Origin: Nannocystis bainbridge
GTDB taxonomy: Bacteria; Myxococcota_A; Polyangia; Nannocystales; Nannocystaceae
Assembly (NCBI RefSeq): GCF_028368995.1
Contig: NZ_JAQNDL010000002.1
Coordinates: 310,001-374,000 of the forward strand
Direction: 5' to 3'
Length of the DNA: 64,000 nt
Shown: positions 16,591-25,362 of the stretch, piece by piece
Layout of the letters: every line of letters begins with the position of its first letter
How positions within the stretch are numbered: position 1 is the stretch's first letter
Made by a program: the position numbers and the translations under genes
Notes under the pieces: model-generated
Seen by the model: only the letters and a program-made list of their open reading frames with translations
What the model was told of the DNA's origin: nothing
Databases searched by the model: none

Positions 16591-18696
16591 TCACTCGGCC
16601 ATGCCGTCGAGCAGGTAGTTCTTCATGAACAGGATCGTCGCGTACATCTGGTAGTCCTGGTTGCGCTTCTTCTGGAAGCCGTGGCCCTCGTCCTTGCCCT
16701 CGAGGTACCACACCGGCGTGCCGCCCCGCTTGAGCGTGGCGACGATCTGGTGGGCCTCGCTGGCCGGCACGCGCGGGTCGTTCTTGCCCTGGATGACGAA
16801 CAGCGGCTTCTTGATCTCGGCGGCGCGGGTGAGCGGCGAGATCTCGAGCAGCTTCTTGCGCAGCTCGGGGTCGCGCTCGTCGCCGTACTCGACGCGGCGG
16901 AGGTCGCGGCGGTAGGCCTCGGTGTTCTCGAGGAAGGTGACGAAGTTGCTGATGCCGACGATGTCGACGGCGCAGCGGATCCGGTCGGCGAAGTGGACCG
17001 AGGCGGCGAGGGTCATGTAACCGCCGTAGGAGCCGCCCATGATCATGACGCGCTCGGCGTCGAGCTCGGCCCGGCCGGCGATCCAGTCGAGCGCGGCGCC
17101 GAGGTCCTTGACCGAGTCCTCGCGCTGGGCGCCGTTGTCGAGCCGCACGTAGGTCTTGCCGTAGCCGGTCGAGCCGCGCACGTTGGGGTAGAGCAGGGCG
17201 ACGCCGAGCTCGTTGAGGTAGTAGTTGTTGCGGGCGATGAAGCCGCTCTGCGACTGACCCTCGGGGCCGCCGTGGACGATGACGACGACGGGGCGCGGGC
17301 CGGTGAACCGCGCCGCCGGCTTGTAGTAGAAGCCGGGGATGTCGCGCCCGTCGAAGCTCTTCCAGGTGACGAGCTCGGGCTCGCTGAAAGTGGTGGGATT
17401 GAGGGTGCCGACCTCGCTCTCGGTCCAGCGCTCGATCTCGCCGGAGCGCACGTCGAGCACGTAGGTGTCGGCCGGCGAGCGCGCGGACGACAGGGTGAAG
17501 GCCAGCAGCTTGCCGTCGGCGTGGAAGGTGAGGCTGCCGATCGCGCCGGCCGGCAGGCGGGTCTTGATCGGTCGCTCGCGCCCGCTCGGCAGGTCGTGCA
17601 GGCGCAGGCGATCGACGCCGCCCTCGTTGACGACCGAGGCGAGCTGCTTGCGGTCCTTGCTGATGGCGAAGAAATCGACGTCCCACGGCACGGGCGGGCC
17701 GAGCGGGGTGGTCTGCTTGCTGGCGAGGTCGAGGGTGACGAGCTCGCGGAACTCGCCCTTGCCGTCGGTGGTGGTGATGACGCCCTTGCCGTCGGCGGTG
17801 AAGGCGGCGCCCGACCAGGCGACGGGGATGTCACCTGTCTTTTCGGTCAGCTTGGTGCGCTGGCCGGTGGCGAGGTCGAACAGCCACAGATAGGTCTCGT
17901 TGACCGAGAGGTTCTCGCTCGCCAACAGCAGGTTGCCGTCGACGGAGAAGTCTTCGGGATCCCAGCCGCCGCCCTCGACCTCGGCGACCAGCTTGTCGGT
18001 GCTCGGGTCGCGCGGGTCGACGACGTAGAAGTCGGTGTCCTTCTTGTTGCGCCGGGTCGAGGTGTAGGCGAACTTCTCGCCGTCGCGGGTCCACGGGCCG
18101 AGGCTGTTCTTCGAGGCGCCGTCGGTGAGCAGGGTGAGCTTGCCGTCGGCGCGATCGAAGCGCCAGTTCTGCGCGAACTCGTTGCCGCCGATGTCCTTCG
18201 AGAGCACGAAGAAGCTGCCGTCGCCGACCGGCGGATAGGTGGCCGCGCCGACGCGGTCGGGGAAGAAGGTCAGCTGGCGCCGATCGCCGCCGGCCAGCTT
18301 GACCTCGTGGATCTGGTCGGTGTCGGCGAAGCGAGTCCGGATCAGCAGCGAGTGATCCTTCGGGTGCCACTTCAAGGCGACGGCCGAGCGCGCCTCGGAG
18401 TAGGTGCCGACGCCGTCGGCGATCGCCCGCGGGATCGGCGGGATGTTCTCGGCGAGCAAGCTGTCAGGCATGCTGACGATGTCGTCGTCGGGCGACGGGT
18501 CGCCAGGGACGAGGACCGGCGGGGCGTCGGATTTGCCTTCGCGCGGCTTGCCGTCAGTGGGCGGAGCATCGGCCTTGTCGGCCGGCTGGGCGTGCTTGGC
18601 CGCGATGGGGGCGACCTTGGGGGCGTCCTTCGGCGGCGGTGCGTCGCAAGCAGCAGCGGCGAGGAGGAAGAGGCAGACGCGAGGCGAGGTCGGCAT
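16591..18696 (-). CDS. S9-family prolyl oligopeptidase, lipoprotein
   Basis: A 701-residue exported peptidase. The signal MPTSPRVCLFLLAAAAC ends in a lipobox AAAC, followed by a Pro/Lys/Ala-rich linker. Residues about 75-440 form a beta-propeller of the DPP/TolB type; the C-terminal 250 residues are an alpha/beta hydrolase with nucleophile motif GGSYGGY, acid motif NDPRVPASEA and the catalytic histidine in EGHGF. S9 enzymes cleave short peptides, often after proline. The ATG has a TATAGT hexamer 9 nt upstream. A translated palindrome variant (TEKTGD) occurs in the propeller at about 17834-17852. Confidence 0.92.
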   Translation of the reverse strand: MPTSPRVCLFLLAAAACDAPPPKDAPKVAPIAAKHAQPADKADAPPTDGKPREGKSDAPPVLVPGDPSPDDDIVSMPDSLLAENIPPIPRAIADGVGTYSEARSAVALKWHPKDHSLLIRTRFADTDQIHEVKLAGGDRRQLTFFPDRVGAATYPPVGDGSFFVLSKDIGGNEFAQNWRFDRADGKLTLLTDGASKNSLGPWTRDGEKFAYTSTRRNKKDTDFYVVDPRDPSTDKLVAEVEGGGWDPEDFSVDGNLLLASENLSVNETYLWLFDLATGQRTKLTEKTGDIPVAWSGAAFTADGKGVITTTDGKGEFRELVTLDLASKQTTPLGPPVPWDVDFFAISKDRKQLASVVNEGGVDRLRLHDLPSGRERPIKTRLPAGAIGSLTFHADGKLLAFTLSSARSPADTYVLDVRSGEIERWTESEVGTLNPTTFSEPELVTWKSFDGRDIPGFYYKPAARFTGPRPVVVIVHGGPEGQSQSGFIARNNYYLNELGVALLYPNVRGSTGYGKTYVRLDNGAQREDSVKDLGAALDWIAGRAELDAERVMIMGGSYGGYMTLAASVHFADRIRCAVDIVGISNFVTFLENTEAYRRDLRRVEYGDERDPELRKKLLEISPLTRAAEIKKPLFVIQGKNDPRVPASEAHQIVATLKRGGTPVWYLEGKDEGHGFQKKRNQDYQMYATILFMKNYLLDGMAE

Positions 18697-18973
18697 GCGG
18701 GCGCGACTATAACCGAGGGGCCGGCCGCCCGTGAGCGCGGGGCAGCGGATGGTGAAGATGCCGTGGGAGGAGGCGCGGGGCGAGAATTCGCGGGATGGCG
18801 GGGCGGACGCTGCGCCGCGAATGTGACAGCGTGGGCGTCGTGCGGCCGATGATGCTCGACGGCGAAAGCCCAGACGAGAGGCTGGCCTTCGGGACAGCCT
18901 CGACACGATGCTGGGTGCCGTCCGAGCGCGACGTGCCTGACGGCCACCGACGTGACATGCTGGCGTGCGAACG

Positions 18974-19525
18974 ATGGTCGACAAGACGACGCATTTCGGG
19001 CGAGCCGGGGAGTTTTACGCGATGTCGGAGCTGCTGCTCCGCGGCTGGAACGTGGCGGTGCCGGTCATCGACCTGGGCGACGACGTGTTCGTGATCGACG
19101 ACCGGGACAAGACGATCCGGCGGGTCCAGGTGAAGTCGACGGAGGCGAAGCCACTCTCCGCGGAGGCAAACACGTGGGAGGCCACATTCAACCTGTCGCG
19201 CGCGCAGCTGCGGACGGCCCAGCCGATCGAGCTCTATTACATGTTTCTCGTGCGATACCCGCGGTCTTGGCGATTCTTGCTGATACCGCGCCCGGAGCTG
19301 CTGGCGATTCGCAACGGGAGGACCGTCTCGCCGCGAGCGGGTGCGGGCCGTCCCGCGCTCACGGACGGGCAGGCGAGGACTGACGCGCTCGGGCTCACTG
19401 TCACGATCCAGGGCAGCTCCGCGTCCGGCTGGGAGGCGGTGCTGGACCGCTACCTGGACGCCTGGCCGGCCGATTTGCCGGTCGTCGTCGACGGTCCGGG
19501 GACCGCGAGGACCGGGGGGACGTGA
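18974..19525 (+). CDS. PD-(D/E)XK-like protein of unknown role
   Basis: A 183-residue protein. The N-terminal half reads HFGRAGEFYAMSELLLRGW..VPVIDLGDDVFVID....RRVQVKST, which fits the E-x(n)-D-x(n)-(Q/E)VK pattern of PD-(D/E)XK nuclease-fold proteins (Glu in AGEF, Asp in LGDD, QVK). Such domains cleave or bind DNA. The C-terminal 80 residues are less structured. No partner restriction or repair gene is present. The neighbouring genes are orphans, so this may be part of a small accessory islet. A GTG 9 nt upstream is an alternative start. Confidence 0.6.
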   Translation: MVDKTTHFGRAGEFYAMSELLLRGWNVAVPVIDLGDDVFVIDDRDKTIRRVQVKSTEAKPLSAEANTWEATFNLSRAQLRTAQPIELYYMFLVRYPRSWRFLLIPRPELLAIRNGRTVSPRAGAGRPALTDGQARTDALGLTVTIQGSSASGWEAVLDRYLDAWPADLPVVVDGPGTARTGGT

Positions 19526-19526
19526 G

Positions 19527-19826
19527 CTACGCGGCCGACCGCGGCAGGTCCCGGTCGCTGACCGGATCGCGGAAGACGACGCGCCCCAGCTTCTCCAGGC
19601 GGCTCTCCGACAGGCCGGTCAAGAGCATGACGATCTGCTCGGCGATCGAGGCCTGGACCCGCTCGTGATCGTCGCGAGTCTCGTGAGCGATGAACACACG
19701 GCTCCGCGGATGGAGCGCCTCGCCGAACTCGGAACGCAGGCGGGTCAACGAGCCGGGTTCGAGGGCGAAGGTCGCTCCGTCGCGATTGGAGCTCCGGTAG
19801 ATGACGATCGGCTCGGAAGCATCCAT
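19527..19826 (-). CDS. hypothetical protein (99 aa)
   Basis: A small protein beginning MDASEPIVIYRSSNRDGATF, convergent with and one base away from the PD-(D/E)XK-like gene. It has alternating beta and alpha segments, no cysteines, no signal peptide and no known motif. The internal ATG at 19826 is preferred because upstream sequence looks non-coding. Could be an immunity or regulatory partner of a neighbour; nothing in the sequence proves it. Confidence 0.45.
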   Translation of the reverse strand: MDASEPIVIYRSSNRDGATFALEPGSLTRLRSEFGEALHPRSRVFIAHETRDDHERVQASIAEQIVMLLTGLSESRLEKLGRVVFRDPVSDRDLPRSAA

Positions 19827-19955
19827 GGACCGAGTATGGAGCGAAGCGCGCACCGCTGCAACCGAGCGAGGCGAGGGTGGTTTTGTCGTAGCGCCCGGCG
19901 CGCTGTCGTTTTGCTATCCTCGCGGTCTCGGCCGTCGCTCGGCGGCGCCGCACGC

Positions 19956-20765
19956 ATGGCCTCATTCTCTTCGACCCACCCGTTCGCCTATCACGTCTTC
20001 CCGCTGACGGCTGCGCGCTCGATCTGGCGGCTCGGGGCGCTGCACGGCAAGGACGACCTCGGCGCGCTCGGAGCGATTCGTCGCACCACCGGCGACCTCG
20101 ATCGCCTGCTCGGCTTCTCGCGGTTCGTCCACTTCTATCTGCCGCGGCAGGGCACGACACCGGCCGAATTGCCGATCCTCGGGGCGCAGCTGCAGCCGTC
20201 GCGCGTGCCGCCATGTCCGCACGCGATGCTCGTCGTGCCGACCGCGCCGCTCACCGACGAGGATGCGACGATCTGCAACTGGAACATCGCCGTCAGTCGA
20301 CCGACCGTCGAAGGGGTGTGCAAGGGCGGCAACTGGACGCGTGGGACCAATCCAGAGTGGATCCTCGATCGCTGGCGGCGCTTTCGAGCGACGAATCCGG
20401 AGCCCGAGAGGGCGCGTGGATTTTGGGGCGAGCCGCACGTGCCGATCGTGGCGGGGCCGCAGATCGCGGCGAACCTCCGCCTGCTCGGCCGGGCGCCGCG
20501 CAAGACGCCCGAGCTGCTGCTGCGATCGCCCGCGCGGGTGTTCGCGGGGGCGAAGGTGATCGCGTTCTCTCGCGCCGATCTGGCGTCGCTGCAGCGGCTC
20601 GGAGCGGCGCCGGACGGGGCGGCGCTGGAGCTGGGGACGTTCCCGGGCTACGACCCGGACGGCGATCCGCTGGGGCCGCGGCGCGGGCTGCTCGACGATT
20701 TCCTCGCGGGTCTCCGCGACGCGCCGCCGCCGATCGACTTCGACGCGATTCGTCCGAGCGTGTGA
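19956..20765 (+). CDS. unrecognised protein, possible DarT-like ADP-ribosyltransferase
   Basis: A 269-residue protein. The order of segments YHVFPLTAARSIWRLGALH, FVHFYLPRQ, HAMLVVPTAPL, CNWNIAVSRP and PELLLRSPARVFAGAKVIAFS resembles the plan of DarT-type DNA ADP-ribosyltransferases (an N-terminal His, a VPFYF-like strand, a DGNA-like turn and a C-terminal AE-LV strand), but identity is low and the catalytic Glu cannot be placed with certainty. No DarG macrodomain antitoxin is present. I report the resemblance as a weak hypothesis only. Confidence 0.4.
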   Translation: MASFSSTHPFAYHVFPLTAARSIWRLGALHGKDDLGALGAIRRTTGDLDRLLGFSRFVHFYLPRQGTTPAELPILGAQLQPSRVPPCPHAMLVVPTAPLTDEDATICNWNIAVSRPTVEGVCKGGNWTRGTNPEWILDRWRRFRATNPEPERARGFWGEPHVPIVAGPQIAANLRLLGRAPRKTPELLLRSPARVFAGAKVIAFSRADLASLQRLGAAPDGAALELGTFPGYDPDGDPLGPRRGLLDDFLAGLRDAPPPIDFDAIRPSV

Positions 20766-20771
20766 TCGCCG

Positions 20772-22829
20772 TCAGCGCGCGCCGAGGGAGCGCAGGAGCA
20801 TGGCGCGCACGGCCGTGAGGTCGGCGTCGACGCGGGCGCGCGGGTGCGCGGCCGCGGGGCCGTGCGGGACGGTGCGGAGCTGGTCCTGGCGGGTGACGTA
20901 GGTGACGCAGGTCGAGGAGCGGTTGCCGCGGAGCATGGCCAGGGCTTCGGCGAGGATGGTCGTCTGGTCCTCGGGACATGGTGTGAAGGACATGTCTCCC
21001 CAGGCAGGTAATGCGACGGCGGCGGCGGCGTCGGACACGAGGCCGGGGGCGTGGGCGCGCAGGTGGTCGAAGGCGCGGGCGAGGCCGGCCGAGTCGCCGG
21101 CGGCGGCGTGTACCAGGCCGAGCTCGACCCACGCGCCGGTGCGGGCCGGGTGGCTGGTGACGGCGTGCTGGAGGTCCACGAGGGCGCCTGCGAGGTCGCC
21201 GGTGGCCGCGCGGGCGCCGGCGCGGTGGGCGTAGACGGCCGGGCCGACGGTGCCGCGCATCTGGGCGATGCCGGCGGCGGAGACGGCGAGGGCGCCAGCG
21301 GGGTCGCCTGTCCGCTGGGACAGGAGGGTGAGGCCGACGTAGGCCCAGCGGGTGCGCGGGTTGAGGGCGATCGAAGCCTCGAGGTCGGCGCGGGCGCCGG
21401 CGTCGTCGCCGAGCCACATCCGCAGCTCGCCGCGGTGGGCCAGCGGCAGGGAGGAGCGCGGCCAGCGGGCGCAGGCGGCGTCGAGCAGGGCGAGCGCGCG
21501 GGCCGGGTGGGCGCTGCGGATCGTCTGCAAGGCGTGGCGCGAGGCGTGGCGCACACCTGTCCGTGTGGACAGGCGCTTGAGGACATGTCCGTCGTGCCAG
21601 GTAGCGAACGGCGAGCGGTTGCAGCCCATGCGCGCGAGGGCGTCGCGGGTGGCGTCGACCAGCGGGCCCTGGCGGTCGGCGGCGAGGGCGGCGGGGGCGA
21701 GCGGGGAGACCTCGGCGAGGGCCTCGGCGAACTCCTCGATCTGCCGCAGGTTGACGGGGGCGTCGGGGGCGGGGCGCTCGCCGGCAGCGGCGAGGAAGCG
21801 CAGCATCCAGGCGACGAACAGGTAACCATCGCCGATCGCGGTGGCGCGGGTCAGCGCGGCGTGGGCAGGGTCCCAGGCGCCGCGGCAGATCAGCGCCTCG
21901 GCGCGCGACAGCTCGGCGGCCGGATCGGGGACCTGGCAGGCGAGCTCGAGCTCGCGGAGGGCGGGGTCGTGGTGGCCGTCCGCGAGCAGGAGCTGGCCGC
22001 GGATCCTGCACGCGCCAGCGCGACCGCGAGCGCCAGGGATGGCTTCGGCGCGGGCCAGGGCGGCCTGGCGATCGCCTGTCCACAGGGACATGTCGGCGAG
22101 CGCGAGGGCGACGGGCGGGTCGTCGGGCTGCAGCGCCAGAGCGGCCTCGCCGTGACGGGCGGCGCCTCTGAAGTCGCCGGTCTCGAGCAGGGCGAACATT
22201 GCGGCGCGGCGGTAGAAGGCAGCGTCGCCCGCCGGGGCGAGGCGCAGGGCGGCGGCCAGCTCGACGCCGCAGGCGTGATCGTGCCCGGCGCGGGCCAGGG
22301 CGGTCGCCAGCTCCATGCGCAGCTTGGCCGAGTCGGGGGCGCGCTGCAGGCCGCGGCGGGCGGCGACGATGGCGAGCTCGAGGTCGCCGCCGCGCAGGTG
22401 CATCTGCGCCTCGAAGGCGTCCCAGGTCGGGTCGGTCGGATCGGCGGCGCGGCCGACCGCGATCGCGGCCGCGACCTCGCGCTCCCAGCCGAGCGCGCTG
22501 GCGTAGCCGACAGCGCGGGTGGCCGCGGCGCGGGTGGCCGCGGGTGCGGCTCGGGCGGCGGCGGCGAGGGCGTCGAGGCTGCGCTGATAGTCGTGCGTGG
22601 CCCGCAAGATCGCGGCGGCGGCGAGGGCGACGGCGGCGTCGTCGGGCCTGTCCCCCAGGGCAGCTTCGGCGGCCGCGCGGGCGCGGGCGAGCTGGCCGTG
22701 ACGAGCCAGGGCGACGGCCCGCAGCAGGGCACCGCGGGCGCCGAGGCGCGGCTCGTCGGCTTCGAGGTCGCCGGCGTCGAGCGCGGCCTGAAGGCGCAGC
22801 GCCAGCTGCGGGCTCGCCGTGCGGTTCAC
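20772..22829 (-). CDS. TPR-repeat protein
   Basis: About 685 residues made of repeated helix pairs with TPR signature residues (ARAAAEAALGDRPDDAAVALAAA, HGEAALALQPDDPPVALALAD, ADLEASIALNPRTRWAYVGL, VDLQHAVTSHPARTGAWVELGL). Such solenoids mediate protein contacts. Start chosen as GTG 22829 with AGGAG 9 nt before it; longer readings to 23063 are possible but Arg/Pro-rich and unconvincing. At least six palindrome copies are embedded and read in different frames (for example SQRTGDP, STRTGV, MSLWTGD), so the element, not the peptide, is what is conserved. The gene ends 6 nt from the convergent gene. Confidence 0.75.
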   Translation of the reverse strand: MNRTASPQLALRLQAALDAGDLEADEPRLGARGALLRAVALARHGQLARARAAAEAALGDRPDDAAVALAAAAILRATHDYQRSLDALAAAARAAPAATRAAATRAVGYASALGWEREVAAAIAVGRAADPTDPTWDAFEAQMHLRGGDLELAIVAARRGLQRAPDSAKLRMELATALARAGHDHACGVELAAALRLAPAGDAAFYRRAAMFALLETGDFRGAARHGEAALALQPDDPPVALALADMSLWTGDRQAALARAEAIPGARGRAGACRIRGQLLLADGHHDPALRELELACQVPDPAAELSRAEALICRGAWDPAHAALTRATAIGDGYLFVAWMLRFLAAAGERPAPDAPVNLRQIEEFAEALAEVSPLAPAALAADRQGPLVDATRDALARMGCNRSPFATWHDGHVLKRLSTRTGVRHASRHALQTIRSAHPARALALLDAACARWPRSSLPLAHRGELRMWLGDDAGARADLEASIALNPRTRWAYVGLTLLSQRTGDPAGALAVSAAGIAQMRGTVGPAVYAHRAGARAATGDLAGALVDLQHAVTSHPARTGAWVELGLVHAAAGDSAGLARAFDHLRAHAPGLVSDAAAAVALPAWGDMSFTPCPEDQTTILAEALAMLRGNRSSTCVTYVTRQDQLRTVPHGPAAAHPRARVDADLTAVRAMLLRSLGAR
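21307..21590. repeat. dispersed palindromes inside TPR gene
   Basis: Two perfect hairpins of the CCTGTCC/GGACAGG variant lie at 21307-21324 (loop GCTG) and 21556-21573 (loop GTGT), followed by a full GGACATGTCC at 21581-21590. In both hairpins the usual central T:A pair of CATG is replaced on both arms, so pairing is preserved. Confidence 0.8.
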
Positions 22830-23059
22830 CGGCTGCCGCTCCTGCGAGTCCCCGGCGCAGGAGATGACGTCAAGGCGGAGGGCCGCGGCCGATCGAACTG
22901 CGTCGAGCGCGGGCGAGCGACAGGGGGCCGCGGGAGCGATGGTTCGCATCGAATCCCGGGCGAACGGACCGCTCTGGCGATCACGCGAGGCGAGTGTGGG
23001 CTCGGCGTCGCCCCGGTCGTCGTCGCGGGCGCGAGGTGGGCGGCCGGCGAGCGCATGGC

Positions 23060-25303
23060 TCAAGGGACAGGTTGCATGGCCGCGAACCCGTGGGCGCGCA
23101 CGTAGTTGATGTGCATGCCCTTACAGACATGTTCATGAGAGCATGTCTTGCAGCGCAGGCTCTTGACGTGGAAGCCGTCGTCGATGAAGCGGCGGGCGTA
23201 GCGGAAGATCTCGAGGCCGCCGTCGGGGCCGAGCTGGGCGGCGTCGAACACCGGCGGGCGCTCGCGCGGCGGCCGGCCGGCGATGCACGCGGGGACGGCC
23301 TCGACGGGCACCGGGGGCCGGAGGGCGGCGAAGAAGGCCGGGAGGTCGAGGTCGAGCTCGGCCGACTCGGTGAGGCGCTCGCGCGCGGGCTGGCGCAGGA
23401 CCAGGCGCGGCGGGGCAGCCTCCAGGGCGAGCAGCCAGGCCTCGGCGGCGCGCGACAGCAGGAGCACGACTTCGAGGTCGAGGGGGAGGTCGAGCAGCGC
23501 GGCGGCGGCGGCAGGGTCGGCGACGACGACGCGGACCAGGCGCTTGCCGGCGATCGATGGCTGGCCTTCGGGACCTGTCGTGGAGGACATGTGCGAGAGC
23601 CGGGCGATCAGGGCCGCGGGGTCGGCGAGCTCGAGCTCGAGCTCGGGGACTTCGGGGTAGTCGGCGGCGAGGGCCTCGGCGGCCGCGAGGTCGGGCGCGA
23701 CCAGCCACAGCGCGCGGGGCCGGGCCGCCGCCGCGAGGGCGCGGGCGTCGAGGCGCGGGCGCGCGGGTGGCTGCGACGCGCCGGCGCCGAGCAGCGGGAG
23801 GCGGAAGCGGCGGGGCGGCGGGTTCGCGGTGACGCCCGGCCGGGTGGCGGGAAGGACATGTCCCGAGAGACTGGTGGTGACGGGGGCCGGCGACGAGATG
23901 GCGGGAGGGACATGTCCCGCGGGACCGGTGGTGACGGGGGCCGGCGACGAGATGGCGGGAGGGACATGTCCCGAGGGACTGGTGGTGTCCAGGACCGGCG
24001 ACGAGATGGCGGGAGGGACATGTCCCGAAGGACTTGTCGACGTCGTATCGTGGTCCATGACGGCGAGGGCGCCTGGGCCGCGGTCGGTCGCGCGCGGGTC
24101 CGGGAGCTCGACGCGCCGCGCGTCGCGGGCCTCGGCCATGCCGGCGGCGGCCTCGTCGGCGGTGCCGGCCCACGCGTCGAGGCTGTCCTCGGGGACATGT
24201 CCTGAAAACCCGTCTTCAAAGCTGTCCTCGGGGACATGTCCCGAGAGGCCGGCGGCCAGGGCCCGCTCGGCGAGCACGCGGTGCAGGCGGGCGGCGGCGT
24301 GCTGGCGGCTGGCCGGGTCGCCGCCGTAGGCGACGGGGGCGTGATGCTCGGCGCCGGCGTCGATCCGCAGGACCTCGAAGCGCTGGCCGGCGAGGGCGGC
24401 GCGGACCTCGTCGAGGTGGTCGCACAGCGGCTCGAGGTAGCAGTGCTTGCAGCGCTCGGGGGCTCGGCAGTCGAGCGGGATGTCGTGCTCGAGCAGCAGC
24501 GCGTACTCCTCCTTGCGCCCGCGGACCTCTTCGATCAGCTTGTGCGGGTCCTGGATCAGGTCCTCGAAGCCCTCGAGGTGCTGCGGCGGAAATCGGTTGA
24601 GCCAGACGTGGACGCCGGGCCGGCGTGCGTAAGCGAAGGCCTCGAGCAGGTAGGGGCGCATGGCCTCGAGGTCGTAGAAGAGGACCTCGCGGCCCTCGCT
24701 GTAGGCGCGGCCGAACGGGATGACGTGCAGCAAGTCGAACTCGCGCACGCCCATGGCGGTGAAGGTGGCCATGAGCTCGGGCAGCTGCTTGACGTTGCCG
24801 CGGTTGACGCAGACGTCGATGTTGACGACGGGGCGACCGTCGGCGAGCGCGCCCTGGAGCCCCTTGACCTCCTCGTCGAAGGCGCCCTTGGTGCCGACGA
24901 GGGCGTCGTGGATCCGGGCGTTGGGGCCGTGGATCGAGAACGTGATCTCGCTGAGGCCGGCGTCGAGGGCGGCCCGCAAGAAGGCCGGATAGGCGAACAT
25001 GCGGCCGTTGGTGACGGTCTGGATCTTGCGATAGCCGGCGCGCCGGCCGAGGCGCACGAAATCGACGAAGTTGGGGTGGATGGTGGGCTCGCCGCCGGAG
25101 AGGATCAGGCGAGTGGCGCCGCGCCGGCGTCCGTCGAGGATCTGGGCCTTGATCTCGTCGCGGTCGCGGTTGGTGCCGTCGTGCGTGTGGGCGTCGAGGC
25201 AGAACACGCAGCGGTCGTTGCAGTCGAACGTCAGCCGCACCCAGTTGCGCCGCTCGTGCGCGGCCTCTTCGTGCTGCACGGCGGTGGCGGGGAGAGCGTC
25301 CAT
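23060..25303 (-). CDS. radical SAM/SPASM-like protein with repeat-expanded insert
   Basis: A 747-residue protein. The N-terminal 250 residues are a radical SAM domain: CNDRCVFC (28-35) is the CX3CX2C cluster motif and LSGGEPT follows. Two Cys-rich auxiliary regions are visible: CKHCYLEPLC near 300 and CKTCSHEHVCKG close to the C terminus, consistent with SPASM-type extra clusters. Between residues about 345 and 485 lies a low-complexity insert produced by tandem copies of the dispersed palindrome (two SGHVPEDS units, then four 18-residue units). Substrate unknown. It is divergent from, and 59 bp from, a second radical SAM gene; TACGAT lies 9 nt before its ATG. Confidence 0.85.
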   Translation of the reverse strand: MDALPATAVQHEEAAHERRNWVRLTFDCNDRCVFCLDAHTHDGTNRDRDEIKAQILDGRRRGATRLILSGGEPTIHPNFVDFVRLGRRAGYRKIQTVTNGRMFAYPAFLRAALDAGLSEITFSIHGPNARIHDALVGTKGAFDEEVKGLQGALADGRPVVNIDVCVNRGNVKQLPELMATFTAMGVREFDLLHVIPFGRAYSEGREVLFYDLEAMRPYLLEAFAYARRPGVHVWLNRFPPQHLEGFEDLIQDPHKLIEEVRGRKEEYALLLEHDIPLDCRAPERCKHCYLEPLCDHLDEVRAALAGQRFEVLRIDAGAEHHAPVAYGGDPASRQHAAARLHRVLAERALAAGLSGHVPEDSFEDGFSGHVPEDSLDAWAGTADEAAAGMAEARDARRVELPDPRATDRGPGALAVMDHDTTSTSPSGHVPPAISSPVLDTTSPSGHVPPAISSPAPVTTGPAGHVPPAISSPAPVTTSLSGHVLPATRPGVTANPPPRRFRLPLLGAGASQPPARPRLDARALAAAARPRALWLVAPDLAAAEALAADYPEVPELELELADPAALIARLSHMSSTTGPEGQPSIAGKRLVRVVVADPAAAAALLDLPLDLEVVLLLSRAAEAWLLALEAAPPRLVLRQPARERLTESAELDLDLPAFFAALRPPVPVEAVPACIAGRPPRERPPVFDAAQLGPDGGLEIFRYARRFIDDGFHVKSLRCKTCSHEHVCKGMHINYVRAHGFAAMQPVP
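23854..24040. repeat. four 54-bp tandem units, each with a palindrome
   Basis: GGACATGTCC recurs at 23854, 23908, 23962 and 24016, exactly 54 bp apart, with near-identical spacers. On the minus strand each unit encodes 18 residues of the type GHVPPAISSPAPVTTGPA. The last unit degenerates after the palindrome. Confidence 0.9.
24182..24243. repeat. two 39-bp direct repeats with palindrome
   Basis: GCTGTCCTCGGGGACATGTC starts at 24182 and again at 24221. Each unit encodes 13 residues on the minus strand (SGHVPEDSFEDGF, then SGHVPEDSLDAWA). Confidence 0.88.
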
Positions 25304-25362
25304 TCCGGGCCAATCGTACCCGGCGCCCCGCGCAGGCCGCAAGCGTGCTAACGTCGCCAGCC
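25304..25362. promoter_or_regulatory. divergent promoters of the radical SAM pair
   Basis: TACGAT on the minus strand (25313-25318) and TAACGT on the plus strand (25349-25354) lie 9 and 8 nt before the two starts. With only 59 bp between the genes, both transcripts probably begin at or next to the start codon. No Shine-Dalgarno sequence is visible for either. Confidence 0.45.
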
